Source of the DNA: Alopecurus myosuroides
Lineage: Eukaryota > Streptophyta > Magnoliopsida > Poales > Poaceae
Reading direction: 5' to 3'
NCBI GenBank assembly: GCA_028641055.1
Contig: CM054062.1
Coordinates: 25,056,536 to 25,120,535 of the forward strand
DNA: 64,000 nt
Both the position numbers and the translations under genes were made by a program. Of the stretch, positions 1 to 10,557 are shown one piece after another. Every line of letters begins with the position of its first letter. The first letter of the stretch is position 1. The notes under the pieces were generated by a model. It searched no databases and was not told the origin of the DNA. It saw only the letters and a list, made by a program, of their open reading frames with translations.

Positions 1-3000
1 CGCATCCAGCACACCGCAGCGAGCAACCCCATCGCTGTCGCCCGCCGCCGGCGATTGCCTTCCGTCAGGTTCAGAAAAGGCAGCAGCTTCGTCAGTTTCA
101 GTTATCTAACTGAAACTGAACAATAACCTGTCCGCGCGTGCGTTACTGACAAAACTGAATCGCCACCCCAGTGGCAACGCAGCAGCGCACGCGCACGGGA
201 GACCAGGGTTTGATCCCTGCTCCCGCAAATAAAACCCCACCTTTTTTTCGCAAGGAAGCACTGACAGGAGGCCCCCCCGTCAGCTGCTGTGTGCGCACAC
301 ACGCCACGTTGGCCCCAGGTCCCACTGGCAGTGACCTAGGTTAGTTCACTGTGCGGTGTAAAAAGATTTCAGCTTTTTCTTTTTCAGTTTAAGTCCATTT
401 CTTTTACAGTTTGGTCCCTGATTTAAAATTGCAAATAACTTTTAATTTCTAAATCCAAAAAACATAAATAAAATATGTTTTCTGCACCAAATTAAATTCT
501 CTACATGTTTATATCATTTGTTTTCTGTTTTGAATATTTCAAATGTATTCAAATTTCAAATTCAAACAAATCATCTTAATTTTGTTTAATTCCATAACTA
601 ATTCAAACTTAATTCAAATAACCCAAATAAAATATGTTTTCCATGCCATTTTAAACCATCTTTCCAAATATAAATTTTGTTTCATGTTTTGAATAATTAA
701 AATTGCTTAAATAATTTAAACCTTGTTTAAATCATTTAAATTTGCTAAATTCATAACTTGCTTAAATTAAATTATTTTTTGAACATATAAAATATGTTGT
801 CAAACTAGAAAAGTATAAACTTTTCATATATGAATTTGGTTTAATGTTTTGAACAAATAAAATTTCAAATAATTTCATACTTGAATTAAATTCATTTAAA
901 TCTTGTTTAAACTTGTTTAATTCATAAGTAACTCATTTTAAATCCTTTTTCAACAAGTGAAACATGTAATCCACCCAAAATTTTATGTTCTTTTCAAATA
1001 TGAACTTTATTATCTGTTTTGAACATGTAAACTTGATGAAAACAACAAATGCTTGTGTAGCACCTTTAAGGAACCAAAATTTCATAACTTAATAAATAAA
1101 ATCCTAAACTTGGTAAACCTTAGTTAAAATTGTTTCTATTGTTGTTTTCTTTCTGTTTTGTTCATCCATGCATCATGCTAATCCACTTTCACCTGTTGGG
1201 TAGTTGTAAAACAATTATTTCAACCATAATTCATGGGCTTTCCATATGCAATCCCAATTGCATGTGGGTCCATTTAATCATGCTATGTTACCATGTCAAC
1301 TAGTTTATTTTGATGCATCAATTAAATGGTCATGCATCATACCATGATTGTGCACTATGCCATGTTATTGATTGTTTATCTCTCTGCGTTGTTTGTTTGC
1401 TTCTTCTCGGATAGACGATGACGTTGAGACAGACGATACTTACGACACCCCTTCTGAGGATCTAGCTCAGTACCAGGCTGCTGAGTTTGCAGGCAAGTAT
1501 TCACTCACATGAACCATTGTGTTCCTTTCAACATTTGGATACCGATACTTTCCGTTGTCTATTCTGCTAGCCCTATGAATCGTTGCTTCTGTTACGAACC
1601 TATCACATGTTATCCCTTAACCCTGATATAGCCTCACCTCCACACCTATAACCCCATTGCTTGTTGCCCGTGTCTTACTAGCAATGCTTAGGGTTGTTTA
1701 TGCTCGAGTCTGTTGCCCGTTACTTTCTGTTACTATATTTTCTATTATGTTCTGGGGCTCGCTGTTAAACAACAATCCTGTTAATGCTTTGGTTCATAAT
1801 AATTTGATGATAAGGCACCGGCAGGAGGCCCGGCGTGGTTTTGAGGCCTGCTAGTGTCGACCCTAATTAGGAAAAGGGTCTTGTCTACTGATCCATGATG
1901 AGCGCACTATCCGCATGTGGGAAGCGTGTATGGGCGCCCCCCTCAATTTGATTCGATTCGCATATCGTCCAAATCGCCTCATTTAGTTCGGGTTTTCCAT
2001 TTGCCGCATGCATATGCAGGTGCGAACCCTTGGTACCAGGGTGGAACTTTTGTAGTCGGCATTTAGGGAGACACGTTCTTAGAGTGCTATGAGGGTCCCC
2101 TTTTCTTCGTGGGGCTTGATTAGCCGTGCGCTCAATTGCACGGGGTTCTTTGGACTTGATGCGAAGAAGAGTTGAGTTGTGTTGAGTGCCCCGCTTGGTG
2201 GGAGGCATTCCATCTGGCGGGTTATTCTTACGTGTACGGCCAAATTGGTGCACCCCTGCAGGGATAAATCTTCTCGAGAAGCCGTGTTTTCCGCGGTTAT
2301 GGATGACTTGGTGAAAGTACTGGCTAACAAGTACTCAGAACAACTTACACCTAACTAATGATAACTTGACTAGTAATAGTCTTATTGACACAATAACTTG
2401 AACCATCATTAATCCAACTGTGTGAGTTATCCTCGGATTGCTTCTTTGGATAAGGGGCGAGATCCAGGATGGGTTTGTTTTGGAGGTTAGTTATAGTTGG
2501 TTACGATACGCTATCTTATCCCCCTTTATGTTAGCCGGAAGTTGTAGTATGTTCTGTAGTTGGTTAGTGCAGCCAGCTGCCGTATCTTTTGTATCACCCT
2601 TTCTTCCGTTGAACCCAAAGCATCTGTGCTTGATGTTGTGGGGTACATTTTGGTGAACTGTGAGTCTTGCTTGCCAGTATGTTTATGTACTGACCCCTTT
2701 GGGGCTGTGGTTTCCGCAGACTACGCTTACGAGGATCCCCGTGATGGCTACTACGTGGAGTTTGACGAGGCTGCTGACGATTAGATAGCGGACCTGGGCA
2801 GGATCCGAGACATCGTGGATGGGCTCCGTCTTTTCGTTTCCGGCCTCTTAGGCCTATTTGGATCTTGTCTGTACTCAGACATTTTGGATGCTTCCGTTGT
2901 GTTGTAATGATGATATGTTGAGACATGTGTCCTCTGGATGATTGTATTTGCTATCTCTGCTCTAGTGAGAGCTATTTGCAACTTATTTCTATTTATTTGT

Positions 3001-3254
3001 GTCGTAGAGATCTGTTGTGCTATCATTTTGTTAAACACCGTTGACGTACCATGTGTGTATGGTATGAAGTACGTCAATGGTAGTATCCTGATTTCTATGG
3101 GATGGTTTACGTAGACGATGAATAGTAGGGGTTGGTTGTCACACATACGTGTGTTGGCCTACTCGTAAGAGATGCGGGTGCCGGTAAGCCCCGTAATCCA
3201 ATCAACTACTGTTCAACGGAACTGCGAGTATCCGCTAGAAGTCCGGGTGCGACA
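1..3254 (+). repeat. 5' LTR (3' portion only)
   Basis: This is the last ~3.25 kb of a ~4.42-kb LTR, ending GGTGCGACA just before the primer binding site. It is AT-rich from about 360 to 1400. It contains two exon-like coding blocks and a tRNA-like block, described separately. Most differences from the 3' LTR are single substitutions. Confidence 0.93.
1415..2784 (+). other. LTR-embedded acidic coding blocks with a possible GC-AG intron
   Basis: Block A (1415-1492) follows an acceptor-like CTTCTCGGATAG and ends at AG|GCAAGT, the consensus donor of GC-AG introns. Block B (2720-2784) follows GTGGTTTCCGCAG and ends in TAG. Joined, the phases agree and give an acidic, tyrosine-rich tail (DDVETDDTYDTP... 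ending ...EFDEAADD). In the 3' LTR the same blocks (11724-11801 and 13029-13093) keep the frame, with substitutions only. No start codon or upstream exon was identified, and no family was recognised. It may be the 3' end of a spliced LTR-encoded protein or a captured host gene tail. Confidence 0.35.
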
Positions 3255-3256
3255 AA

Positions 3257-3269
3257 TGGTATCAGAGCC
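3257..3269 (+). other. Primer binding site (initiator tRNA-Met)
   Basis: TGGTATCAGAGCC lies two bases after the end of the 5' LTR. It is the standard complement to the 3' end of initiator methionine tRNA used for minus-strand priming by plant LTR retrotransposons. It fixes the LTR boundary at 3254. Confidence 0.95.
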
Positions 3270-3794
3270 TGTCTGCCTGTAGGATCCCTTTTACTGGTCA
3301 CAGTTGAGTCTAGAAACTATTTTGTAGCTATATAGGAAAAATGAAACGTGAGAGTAGGAATTCTGCCATTTTATTTCTTTCCCCACCCACCCTCCCTTTT
3401 CTGGTAAGGAAGTGCAACGTTGTTTTCTCTTCTCATCCAAACTTTCAAGTTAGGTTTTCACGAATCCTGGTTTCTCTAGGATAGTTATATCTACTAGTCC
3501 ATAGGAATGGAGGTGGTTGTTACATGATTTATCATGTTGCCTACTCGTGATTGAGAACGGAGGCGTGTAAGCCCCGGAAGCGGATCCTCTATTCCTTAAG
3601 CAGTAGATATTGATCCTTTAGAAGCCCGGATGGGTTTTCCGTAGTACCTCAGGAGTTTTTGGTATCGTGTTTCCCGATGTTGCTTCGATATCCTGTTCTT
3701 CTCAACATCCTTTTCGTCCGTTGAAACCTTGTTGTTGCTTTCCACTTCAGTTCTTCTACCGGCGCCTAATCAAAACTTCCCCGATCATCTGCAG
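3270..3794 (+). other. 5' untranslated leader of the Tekay-type element
   Basis: No convincing coding frame is present between the primer site and the extra ORF. The leader contains partial echoes of the LTR end (for example around 3500-3600, resembling text near 3130-3250). It ends in CATCTGCAG directly before ATG, which looks like a splice acceptor. Confidence 0.5.
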
Positions 3795-4610
3795 ATGGAT
3801 CTCAGGTTCTTCCCGCAAGTGGTTCGGATGACTCGTTGCGAGAGCACTGCCGGTTATCCGGAGATGCTGAGAGACATGGTCACTTATATGGGGTTCCGTT
3901 GGGCACCAGAGTACCAGGTCTACGAGCAGCAGCGAGAGTTTGACCAGACCTACTACAAGGCTATCGTCTACATTCTGTCAGATGATGGCATGAGCGTAGT
4001 CCACCGCTACGAGGCAGTGGGTTCCATAGTGGATATGGCTGTGCAGCAGGCAGCTTATGTGAGTCTCACCGTCCTTCGTGCTGACTACTGGGGATTTGAC
4101 GATTCTATCTATCGCCATATCCCCCGTGGTTACATCACTTCGGAGGGAGCTCACTTCACTCTCTACGACAACCTGGATGTCTACGAGCATGATAACTCCA
4201 GGCTGCACACCACCGCTCAGTTTGTGAGGCACAGTGACGCAGTTGCCAGCACACTATCTCAGGAGTTGGCTTCAGTCAGAGAGCAGCTCTACCTTGCTTT
4301 GACTCGTCTGGCGACGTACACCACAGACTTTGTTGGAGACGAGCGCTTTGCACGTTTCGATCAGCCAGTTGGTCGTCGTTTGCCAGATGCTGGAGGTTAC
4401 GAGCCGATCAGAGGTCCACTCCTCAACCTCGGTGCTGGTTACATTGGGATTCCACGCTTTGGAGCACAGGGAGTCGACGCTATGTACTTCACCACACCTA
4501 GAGTCGCTCTCAGACCACGTCAGGTCTATGTGGATCGTCGTTCTACCTACTTTCGTGGGCGTGCTCCTCACCGTACCTCTCGTCGTACTACTCACCGTCG
4601 TCCTGCGTGA
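3795..4610 (+). CDS. Extra ORF upstream of gag (unknown function)
   Basis: An open frame of 271 codons plus stop lies between the primer site and gag, on the sense strand. I chose the ATG at 3795 (MDLRFFPQVV) because a perfect acceptor-like CTGCAG abuts it; an in-frame ATG also exists at 3729. The protein has no gag, protease or polymerase motifs. It has a helical, coiled-coil-prone stretch around residues 145-175 (TLSQELASVREQLYLALTRL) and a very basic Arg/Thr-rich tail after residue 235, which suggests nucleic-acid binding by inference. Extra ORFs are known in several plant LTR elements, but I do not recognise this one. A 209-bp T-rich spacer separates it from gag. Confidence 0.65.
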   Translation: MDLRFFPQVVRMTRCESTAGYPEMLRDMVTYMGFRWAPEYQVYEQQREFDQTYYKAIVYILSDDGMSVVHRYEAVGSIVDMAVQQAAYVSLTVLRADYWGFDDSIYRHIPRGYITSEGAHFTLYDNLDVYEHDNSRLHTTAQFVRHSDAVASTLSQELASVREQLYLALTRLATYTTDFVGDERFARFDQPVGRRLPDAGGYEPIRGPLLNLGAGYIGIPRFGAQGVDAMYFTTPRVALRPRQVYVDRRSTYFRGRAPHRTSRRTTHRRPA

Positions 4611-4819
4611 TGAGCATGGGAGTACCGATGTATCCATTCTTAACTATGTTTAGTTATCCTTTGGCTTTCGAACCATTTGTGGTGTGTTGGATATTCTGAT
4701 GTATTTGAACATGTGATGATGTACCTGTTGGTTATCTATTCATGTGTCGGAATAATCTCTCTTTCGGTTTCCAAGTCTATCCTTTTCTATTGTTGTGCTA
4801 AAATGCATTTCCATTCAGG

Positions 4820-5763
4820 ATGCCGCCAACAAGGAACACCCCGCCTGAGCCACCGCCAATCACGGAGCTGTTGACTCAGATGACCCAAGTCATGGCACAT
4901 ATGGTCCAGTTTCAGACTAACCAGCACAACAACCAGAATGCTCCACGAGTCAGTATCAAGGATTTTCTCAGTCTGGGCCCAAGAGCTTTCGTGGCCACAC
5001 GCGAGCCTCTGGATGCCGATGACTGGATCCGTGATATAGCTAAGGCTCTGGAGATTGCTCACGTCGCTGAGGAAGACAAGGTCAAGTATGCCTCCTATCT
5101 CCTGAAGGGTCAGGCAGCTACTTGGTGGGAAAACTACCAGACAATGAGAGTTGGCTATCCAATCACCTGGGGTTGTTTCAAGGAAGCTTTCCTGAAGCAC
5201 CACATTCCAGATGGTCTCATGGAAAGGATGCGTGAAGATTTTTTCTCTCTCAAGCAGGGCAAGCTGGACGTCATTGGCTATCAGAGTGAGTTCAATCGTC
5301 TCGCTCGTTACGCTGGTGATGAGGTGTCCACTGAGGCTAAGAAGATGGCAAGGTTCCGCAGAGGTTTTAACCCGGAACTCAAGTACGCCCTCACCAATAT
5401 CAAGGCCAACAACCTTGAGTTCGCCGCATCTGGGTGCCAAATGGTGCTGTCACTCGGGCTCCATATGCCCAAACTTCTCCAGGATTCGCTCCCCGCCCAC
5501 CCAACCCTGCTCAGATGCATGATCAGAGGGCTTCAATGGGGCAGCCAAGGCCAGGACCTCCTCGTGTCGTCACTTGCTACAAGTGCAAGCAGACGGGGCA
5601 CTACGCTGACAAGTGCACGCAGAGGCAGCTAACTCCACCACCACCTCGTCCCAACACAAACCAGGCAATGGTGCGTGCTCCCCCGGCTAAAGCCTTCAAC
5701 TCCAACAACAGGCCTGTTGCGAGGACCGCAAGGGTGAATCATGTCAAAGGTCGACAAAGCTGA
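4820..5763 (+). pseudogene. gag: gag, with reading-frame breaks
   Basis: Capsid-nucleocapsid precursor of the Tekay-type element. Translation starts at 4820 (MPPTRNTPPEPPP), with the sequence TTCCATTCAG just upstream resembling a splice acceptor. The retrotransposon gag domain spans about residues 60-195 (LDADDWIRDIAKALEIA, then the WWENY and FNRLARYAGDEV regions). The frame changes near 5420-5440: the nucleocapsid part with a CCHC zinc knuckle (CYKCKQTGHYADKC, about 5577-5618) is in a different frame, closing at 5761-5763, and pol is back in the original frame. In this clade gag and pol usually form one ORF, so I read this as one or two indels in this copy. A larger deletion at the first break is possible because the linker before the knuckle is short. 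Confidence 0.8.
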
Positions 5764-8700
5764 GGAAGCTGCTGACGTCGTTCTCGGTATATTCCCCGTA
5801 AACTTTATTCCAGCTAAAGTGTTGTTTGATACCGGAGCATCACATTCTTTCGTGTCAAAGACTTTTGCCGCAACAAACAACTTAAGCGTGGTTCCACTAA
5901 GCAATCAAATCACTGTTCACTCACCGGGTTCTCAAATGTTGACTTCCAAGATAAGTAAGGATAATCAAATCCTAATTGGAGGCCACATATTCCTTGCATC
6001 CCTCATGTTGCTGGGAAATTCTGACATTGATGTCATTCTTGGAATGGATTGGTTGAAGGCCAATAAAGCTAGAATTGACTGTGCTCAAAAGTCAATAACT
6101 CTGTTCCATCCTTCTGGCCAGATAGTCTATTCTCCAAATGAATCAAGTTCTGTTCAGCTATTCACCCTCGATGCAAAACCTCTACCTCTACTTGAAAATG
6201 TTCCGGTGCTTTGTAAATTCCCTGACATATTTCCAGAAGAGTTGCCAGGGATGCCTCCGGACAGAGCAGTTGAGTTCGTGATCGAGCTTGAACCAGGTAC
6301 TGCTCCAATCTCTAAGCATCCATACAAGATAGCTCCTCCTGAACTGAAACTGTTAAAGGAGCAAATCGATCTGTACATGGAAAAAGGTTACATTCAACCT
6401 AGTTCCTCGGCTTGGGGTTGCCCAACTCTGTTCGTTGCGAAGAAGGATCAAACAAAGAGACTCGTTGTTGACTATCGTCCTCTTAACGAGAAAACCATCA
6501 AAAACAAGTATCCAATTCCTCGTATCGATGATCTTTTTGATCAACTTGCTGGAGCCTCAATATTCTCCAAGTTGGACTTGAGAATGGGTTACCATCAAAT
6601 AAAGATCCGAAAGGAAGATATCCCAAAGACAGCTTTCACCACTCGCTACGGTCTATATGAATACACCGTCATGTCCTTTGGTCTCACCAATGCACCGGCG
6701 ACGTTCTCTCGACTCATGAATTCTGTCTTCCATGAATACCTCGACAAGTTCGTTGTGGTATATCTCGATGACATTCTGGTCTACTCAAAATCCGAGGAAG
6801 AGCATGAAGAACATCTTCGTCTCACTCTCATGAAACTTCGCGAGCATCGTCTATATGCCAAGTTCTCCAAATGTGAGTTCTGGATTCCAGAAGTTGCTTA
6901 CCTTGGTCATGTCATCTCAGCCAAGGGCATAGCCATTGATCCAGAAAAGGTTAAGGCAATTATTGATTGGAAACCTCCTAAGACGGTGAAGCAAGTAAGA
7001 AGTTTTCTTGGCTTGGCTAGCTATTGCCGTCGTTTCGTCCAAAACTTTTCCAAGATTGCCAAACCTCTCACTGGTCTCACAAAGAAGGACAAGAAGTTTG
7101 TTTGGTCTCCACAATGTGATGAAAGTTTCAATCTCCTGAAGACTAAACTCACTTCTACACCAGTTCTGGTTGGCCCAGATACTACCAAACCTTTCCAAAT
7201 ATTCTGCGATGCATCCCTCCAAGGTCTAGGTGCAGTTCTTATGCAAGAACGTCAAGTTGTGGCTTATGCTTCACGTCAGTTGAACGCACATGAGCAAAAT
7301 TATCCCACTCATGACCTTGAACTTGCAGCAGTTGTGTTTGCCCTCAAGAAATGGAGGCAGTACTTGTTGGGTAATCGCACTGAAATCTTTTCCGATCATA
7401 AGAGCCTGAAATACATCTTCACTCAACCAGATCTAAACCTCAGGCAAAGGAGATGGATTGAAAAGATTAAAGACTTTGATCTCACCATTTCTTACACTCC
7501 AGGCAAGGCTAATGTTATGGCTGATGCTCTCAGTCGCAAGTCGTATTGCAATAATCTCATGATCATGGAAAGCCAACCTCCACTTCATGAAGAATTCCAG
7601 AAGCTGAACCTTGGTCTTGTTCCTCAAGGCTATCTTGCAAACTTGACAGCCAGTCCAACTCTCGAGGACAAGATTCGTTCTGAACAACTTCGTGATGCTG
7701 AAATCAAGAAGATGGTAGAACACATCAAAGAAGGCAAGGAGAAATTTAAGTCCTTCTCAATCGATGACAAAGGAACTGTGTTCTTCGAAGGACGCATTGC
7801 AGTTCCTCAAGTTCAAAGTCTCGAAGATGTCATTCTCAAGGAGGCTCATGAAACTCCTCTCTCCATACACCCTGGTAGTACAAAGATGTACCAAGATCTC
7901 AAGACACTGTATTGGTGGCCTGGCATGAAACGTGAAATTTCTCAATACGTTTCCGAATGCGACGTTTGTCAACGTGTTAAGGCAGTCCATCAGAAAACAG
8001 CCGGTCTACTCCAACCTCTGAAAATCCCTGAGTGGAAGTGGGACATGATTGAAATGGACTTCGTCACTGGTTTTCCAAAGTCCAAGAAGGGCAACGATGC
8101 AATCTTCGTTGTCATTGATCGTCTCACTAAGGTAGCTCACTTCTTTGCTGTCAAAGAAACAATCTCAGCTAGCCAGTTAGCAGAGCTCTACACAGCAAAG
8201 ATCGTTCCTCTTCATGGTGTTCCATTGGAAATAAGCCCAGACCGTGGAAGCATCTTCACTTCTCATTTCTGGAAAAGCTTTCAAGAAGCTTTGGGCACCA
8301 AACTTCTGTTCAGCACAGCTTATCACCCTAAGTCTCAAGGGCAAGTCGAAAGAGTCAATCAGATTCTCGAGGATATGCTCAGAGCATGTGGTCTATCCTT
8401 TGGCATGAAATGGGAGGATTGCCTTCCATATGCTGAATTCTCCTACAACAACAGCTTCCAGGCAAGCCTAGGCATGGCACCATTTGAGGCTCTGTATGGC
8501 CGCAGATGCAGGAGTCCAATCAATTGGTCTGGAGCTGGTGAACGTTCACTCTTAGGCCCTGACATTGTTAAGGAAGCCGAAGAGAAAGTTCGTATCATTC
8601 GTGACAATCTCAAGATTGCTCAGTCTCGTCAGAAAAGCTACTATGACAGCAAGCACAGGGATATGATCTATGCACCTGGTGACAAAGCATATCTCCGTGT

Positions 8701-9100
8701 AACTCCCCTCAGAGGCACTCATCGTTTTGGTGTGAAAGGAAAACTTGCACCAAGATACATTGGTCCTTTCAACATTCTCTCAAGGCGTGCGGAAAATGCC
8801 TATCGTCTTGAACTTCCAGAAAAGCTATCCAAGGTGCACGATGTGTTTCACGTGTCACAACTCAAGAGGTGTTTCAAAGATCCAGATCGTGCAGTTGATC
8901 ACGATTCCATTGAACTGCAAGATGATCTATCTTATGAGGAGAACCCTATTCGTATTCTTGATGAGACCGAGCGTAAGACTCGCAACAAGAGCACCAAGTT
9001 CTTGAAAGTGCAGTGGTCCCATCATCCCGATAAAGAGGCAACGTGGGAGACCGAAGAGGATCTTCGCAAGAAGTATCCGGACCTTTTCTCTTCTCAGTAG
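5741..9100 (+). CDS. pol: pol polyprotein: PR-RT-RNaseH-INT-chromodomain
   Basis: Open for 1119 codons. Aspartic protease with [10 protein letters not shown] near residue 30. Reverse transcriptase near residues 180-370 ([21 protein letters not shown], catalytic YLDDILVYS). RNase H near 470-590 ([20 protein letters not shown]). Integrase with an HHCC zinc-binding region near 710-750 (CDVCQRVK) and DDE residues in EMDFVTG, SPDRGS and GQVERVN. A GPF module (RYIGPFNIL) lies near residue 1005. A C-terminal chromodomain (RILDETERK..., VQW, ATWE) can direct integration to particular chromatin. The first methionine (MSKVDKAEE) overlaps the end of the displaced gag frame by 23 bases, so pol is probably made as part of gag-pol. 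All catalytic motifs look intact, so only the gag breaks obviously disable this copy. Confidence 0.95.
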   Translation: MSKVDKAEEAADVVLGIFPVNFIPAKVLFDTGASHSFVSKTFAATNNLSVVPLSNQITVHSPGSQMLTSKISKDNQILIGGHIFLASLMLLGNSDIDVILGMDWLKANKARIDCAQKSITLFHPSGQIVYSPNESSSVQLFTLDAKPLPLLENVPVLCKFPDIFPEELPGMPPDRAVEFVIELEPGTAPISKHPYKIAPPELKLLKEQIDLYMEKGYIQPSSSAWGCPTLFVAKKDQTKRLVVDYRPLNEKTIKNKYPIPRIDDLFDQLAGASIFSKLDLRMGYHQIKIRKEDIPKTAFTTRYGLYEYTVMSFGLTNAPATFSRLMNSVFHEYLDKFVVVYLDDILVYSKSEEEHEEHLRLTLMKLREHRLYAKFSKCEFWIPEVAYLGHVISAKGIAIDPEKVKAIIDWKPPKTVKQVRSFLGLASYCRRFVQNFSKIAKPLTGLTKKDKKFVWSPQCDESFNLLKTKLTSTPVLVGPDTTKPFQIFCDASLQGLGAVLMQERQVVAYASRQLNAHEQNYPTHDLELAAVVFALKKWRQYLLGNRTEIFSDHKSLKYIFTQPDLNLRQRRWIEKIKDFDLTISYTPGKANVMADALSRKSYCNNLMIMESQPPLHEEFQKLNLGLVPQGYLANLTASPTLEDKIRSEQLRDAEIKKMVEHIKEGKEKFKSFSIDDKGTVFFEGRIAVPQVQSLEDVILKEAHETPLSIHPGSTKMYQDLKTLYWWPGMKREISQYVSECDVCQRVKAVHQKTAGLLQPLKIPEWKWDMIEMDFVTGFPKSKKGNDAIFVVIDRLTKVAHFFAVKETISASQLAELYTAKIVPLHGVPLEISPDRGSIFTSHFWKSFQEALGTKLLFSTAYHPKSQGQVERVNQILEDMLRACGLSFGMKWEDCLPYAEFSYNNSFQASLGMAPFEALYGRRCRSPINWSGAGERSLLGPDIVKEAEEKVRIIRDNLKIAQSRQKSYYDSKHRDMIYAPGDKAYLRVTPLRGTHRFGVKGKLAPRYIGPFNILSRRAENAYRLELPEKLSKVHDVFHVSQLKRCFKDPDRAVDHDSIELQDDLSYEENPIRILDETERKTRNKSTKFLKVQWSHHPDKEATWETEEDLRKKYPDLFSSQ

Positions 9101-9123
9101 GAATCTCGGGGCGCGATTCCTTC

Positions 9124-9144
9124 AAGGGGGGGGGGGGGGCGTTT
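9124..9144 (+). other. Polypurine tract
   Basis: AA followed by fourteen G residues (9124-9139), then CGTTT directly before the 3' LTR. This is the plus-strand primer of the element. The length of the G run is a place where sequencing error is likely. Confidence 0.85.
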
Positions 9145-9914
9145 TGTAACATCCCAAGTATGAAACCACCCCTAGAATGTTTGTTTCTTGCTTTATTATT
9201 GTTTTGCATCATGGCATCTTAATCATTGCATTTGTTTTCCAATTGTTTTCCATTTGTTTGCATCTGTTTTCAATTGTTTTCTATTTCAAATTCAAACCAA
9301 TTTCCAAATCAAATTGTTCATACTTGTTATGTTACAATTTTCCAAATAAAAAGTTCAAATAAAACATCAATTGTTTCCATTAAACCATAAGGTTCAAACT
9401 ATTTAAAATTATGGCTTTTAATAATTCACTTAATTCAAATGTTGTTCAAAATTAAATTCCAAACAACAACCATTTGTAAATTATGGAAATTACAAATCAC
9501 TCCAAATCTATTGTTTCAAATAAACATGAATTTTAAAAGGCTTTTAAATTGTTTAAGTTCAATTAATCACTTAATTCAAATATTCAATTAAATTCATTTA
9601 TTTTTCCAAACAGCAACATGAATCAAATATTTTGAAAACAAAAGCTGATACAATGTTGCTGTTGACCTAATTAACTTACACAAATTTTACCTAATCTTTC
9701 TAAACCCAAAATCTAGCCTTTTTCTTCCTATTTCTTTTTCAGCAAAAAAAAACAGAAGGAAAAAAAAACGCTCAGCGAGGGGGGGGAGCAGGCCCAACCC
9801 AGCTACCCACCGGCCCGATACCCCTTCGCGATCGTCTTCCTCCCGTACGACAGGGAATCGGGAGTGTCCACGTCGGCGCCGTCGCGATGGGACGGCCACC
9901 GCGCGCTCCTTGCC

Positions 9915-9923
9915 CCTTTAAAA
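9915..9923 (+). promoter_or_regulatory. Probable LTR TATA box
   Basis: CTTTAAAAA lies inside the GC-rich part of the 3' LTR and is followed within 30-50 bp by CT-rich, AACCCTA-like leader sequence typical of plant transcription starts. If correct, U3 is only about 0.8 kb and R plus U5 cover most of the LTR. Confidence 0.4.
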
Positions 9924-10480
9924 ACCCTACCGCGGCCTCTGCCCTAGCCCTAACCCCCCTCCTTCCTTCCACCTCGCGCAGCGCCGCCATTTTCCTTCTT
10001 CCTCTGCACCTGCTCCACCTCTCTGCAACCCCGAGCGCCACCGCACTGCCCGCCGATGATCACCGCCGATTCGACGCGCCTCCGTGCAGGTTGAGTACGG
10101 GGATCAGTACCCCGTACCCCCCTCTTCCACCTCGGCTACTCCACGGTTGCTGGGAACCCCTACGTCGCCGCCGCCATCCTCTCCATCACCGGCGACCATC
10201 TCTGCTCCGAGTACTGCCTCTCCTTCTGTCACTCGAGGTGACCATCACCTCTGCTCCACCCTCCACTCTCTCTGCATCCTCTCACTCGCGCGCACGCCCA
10301 CAGTCCACACGCATCCAGCACACCGCAGCGAGCAACCCCATCGCTGTCGCCCGCCGCCGGCGATTGCCTTCCGTCAGGTTCAGAAAAGGCAGCAGCTTCG
10401 TCAGTTTCAGTTATCTAACTGAAACTGAACAATAACCTGTCCGCGCGTGCGTTACTGACAAAACTGAATCGCCACCCCAG

Positions 10481-10557
10481 TGGCAACGCAGCAGCGCACG
10501 CGCACGGGAGACCAGGGTTCGATCCCTGCTCCCGCAAATAAAACCCCACCTTTTTTT
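10481..10557 (+). other. tRNA-like block with A- and B-box-like motifs in the LTR
   Basis: TGGCAACGCAGCAG (10481-10494) resembles a Pol III A box. GGTTCGATCCC (10516-10526) fits the B-box consensus and sits in a T-arm-like CAGGG/CCCTG hairpin, followed by acceptor-like CTCCCGCA. Seven T residues at 10551-10557 could terminate Pol III. The 5' LTR copy (B box at 207-217) has C changed to T at a core position. It does not fold as a full tRNA, so a SINE or tRNA fragment absorbed into the LTR is the likely origin. Confidence 0.4.

Noticed and set aside
9126..9139. G14 run as a G-quadruplex regulator
   Set aside because: Its position directly before the 3' LTR explains it as the polypurine tract; the run length may also be unreliable.
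9887..10435. 182-codon frame in the 3' LTR
   Set aside because: Low-complexity Pro/Ser/Arg/Leu composition in a GC-rich, CT-rich leader downstream of a TATA-like motif; no domain. More likely untranslated leader.
10481..10535. True tRNA gene
   Set aside because: Only A/B-box-like and T-arm-like parts; no full cloverleaf or anticodon arm.
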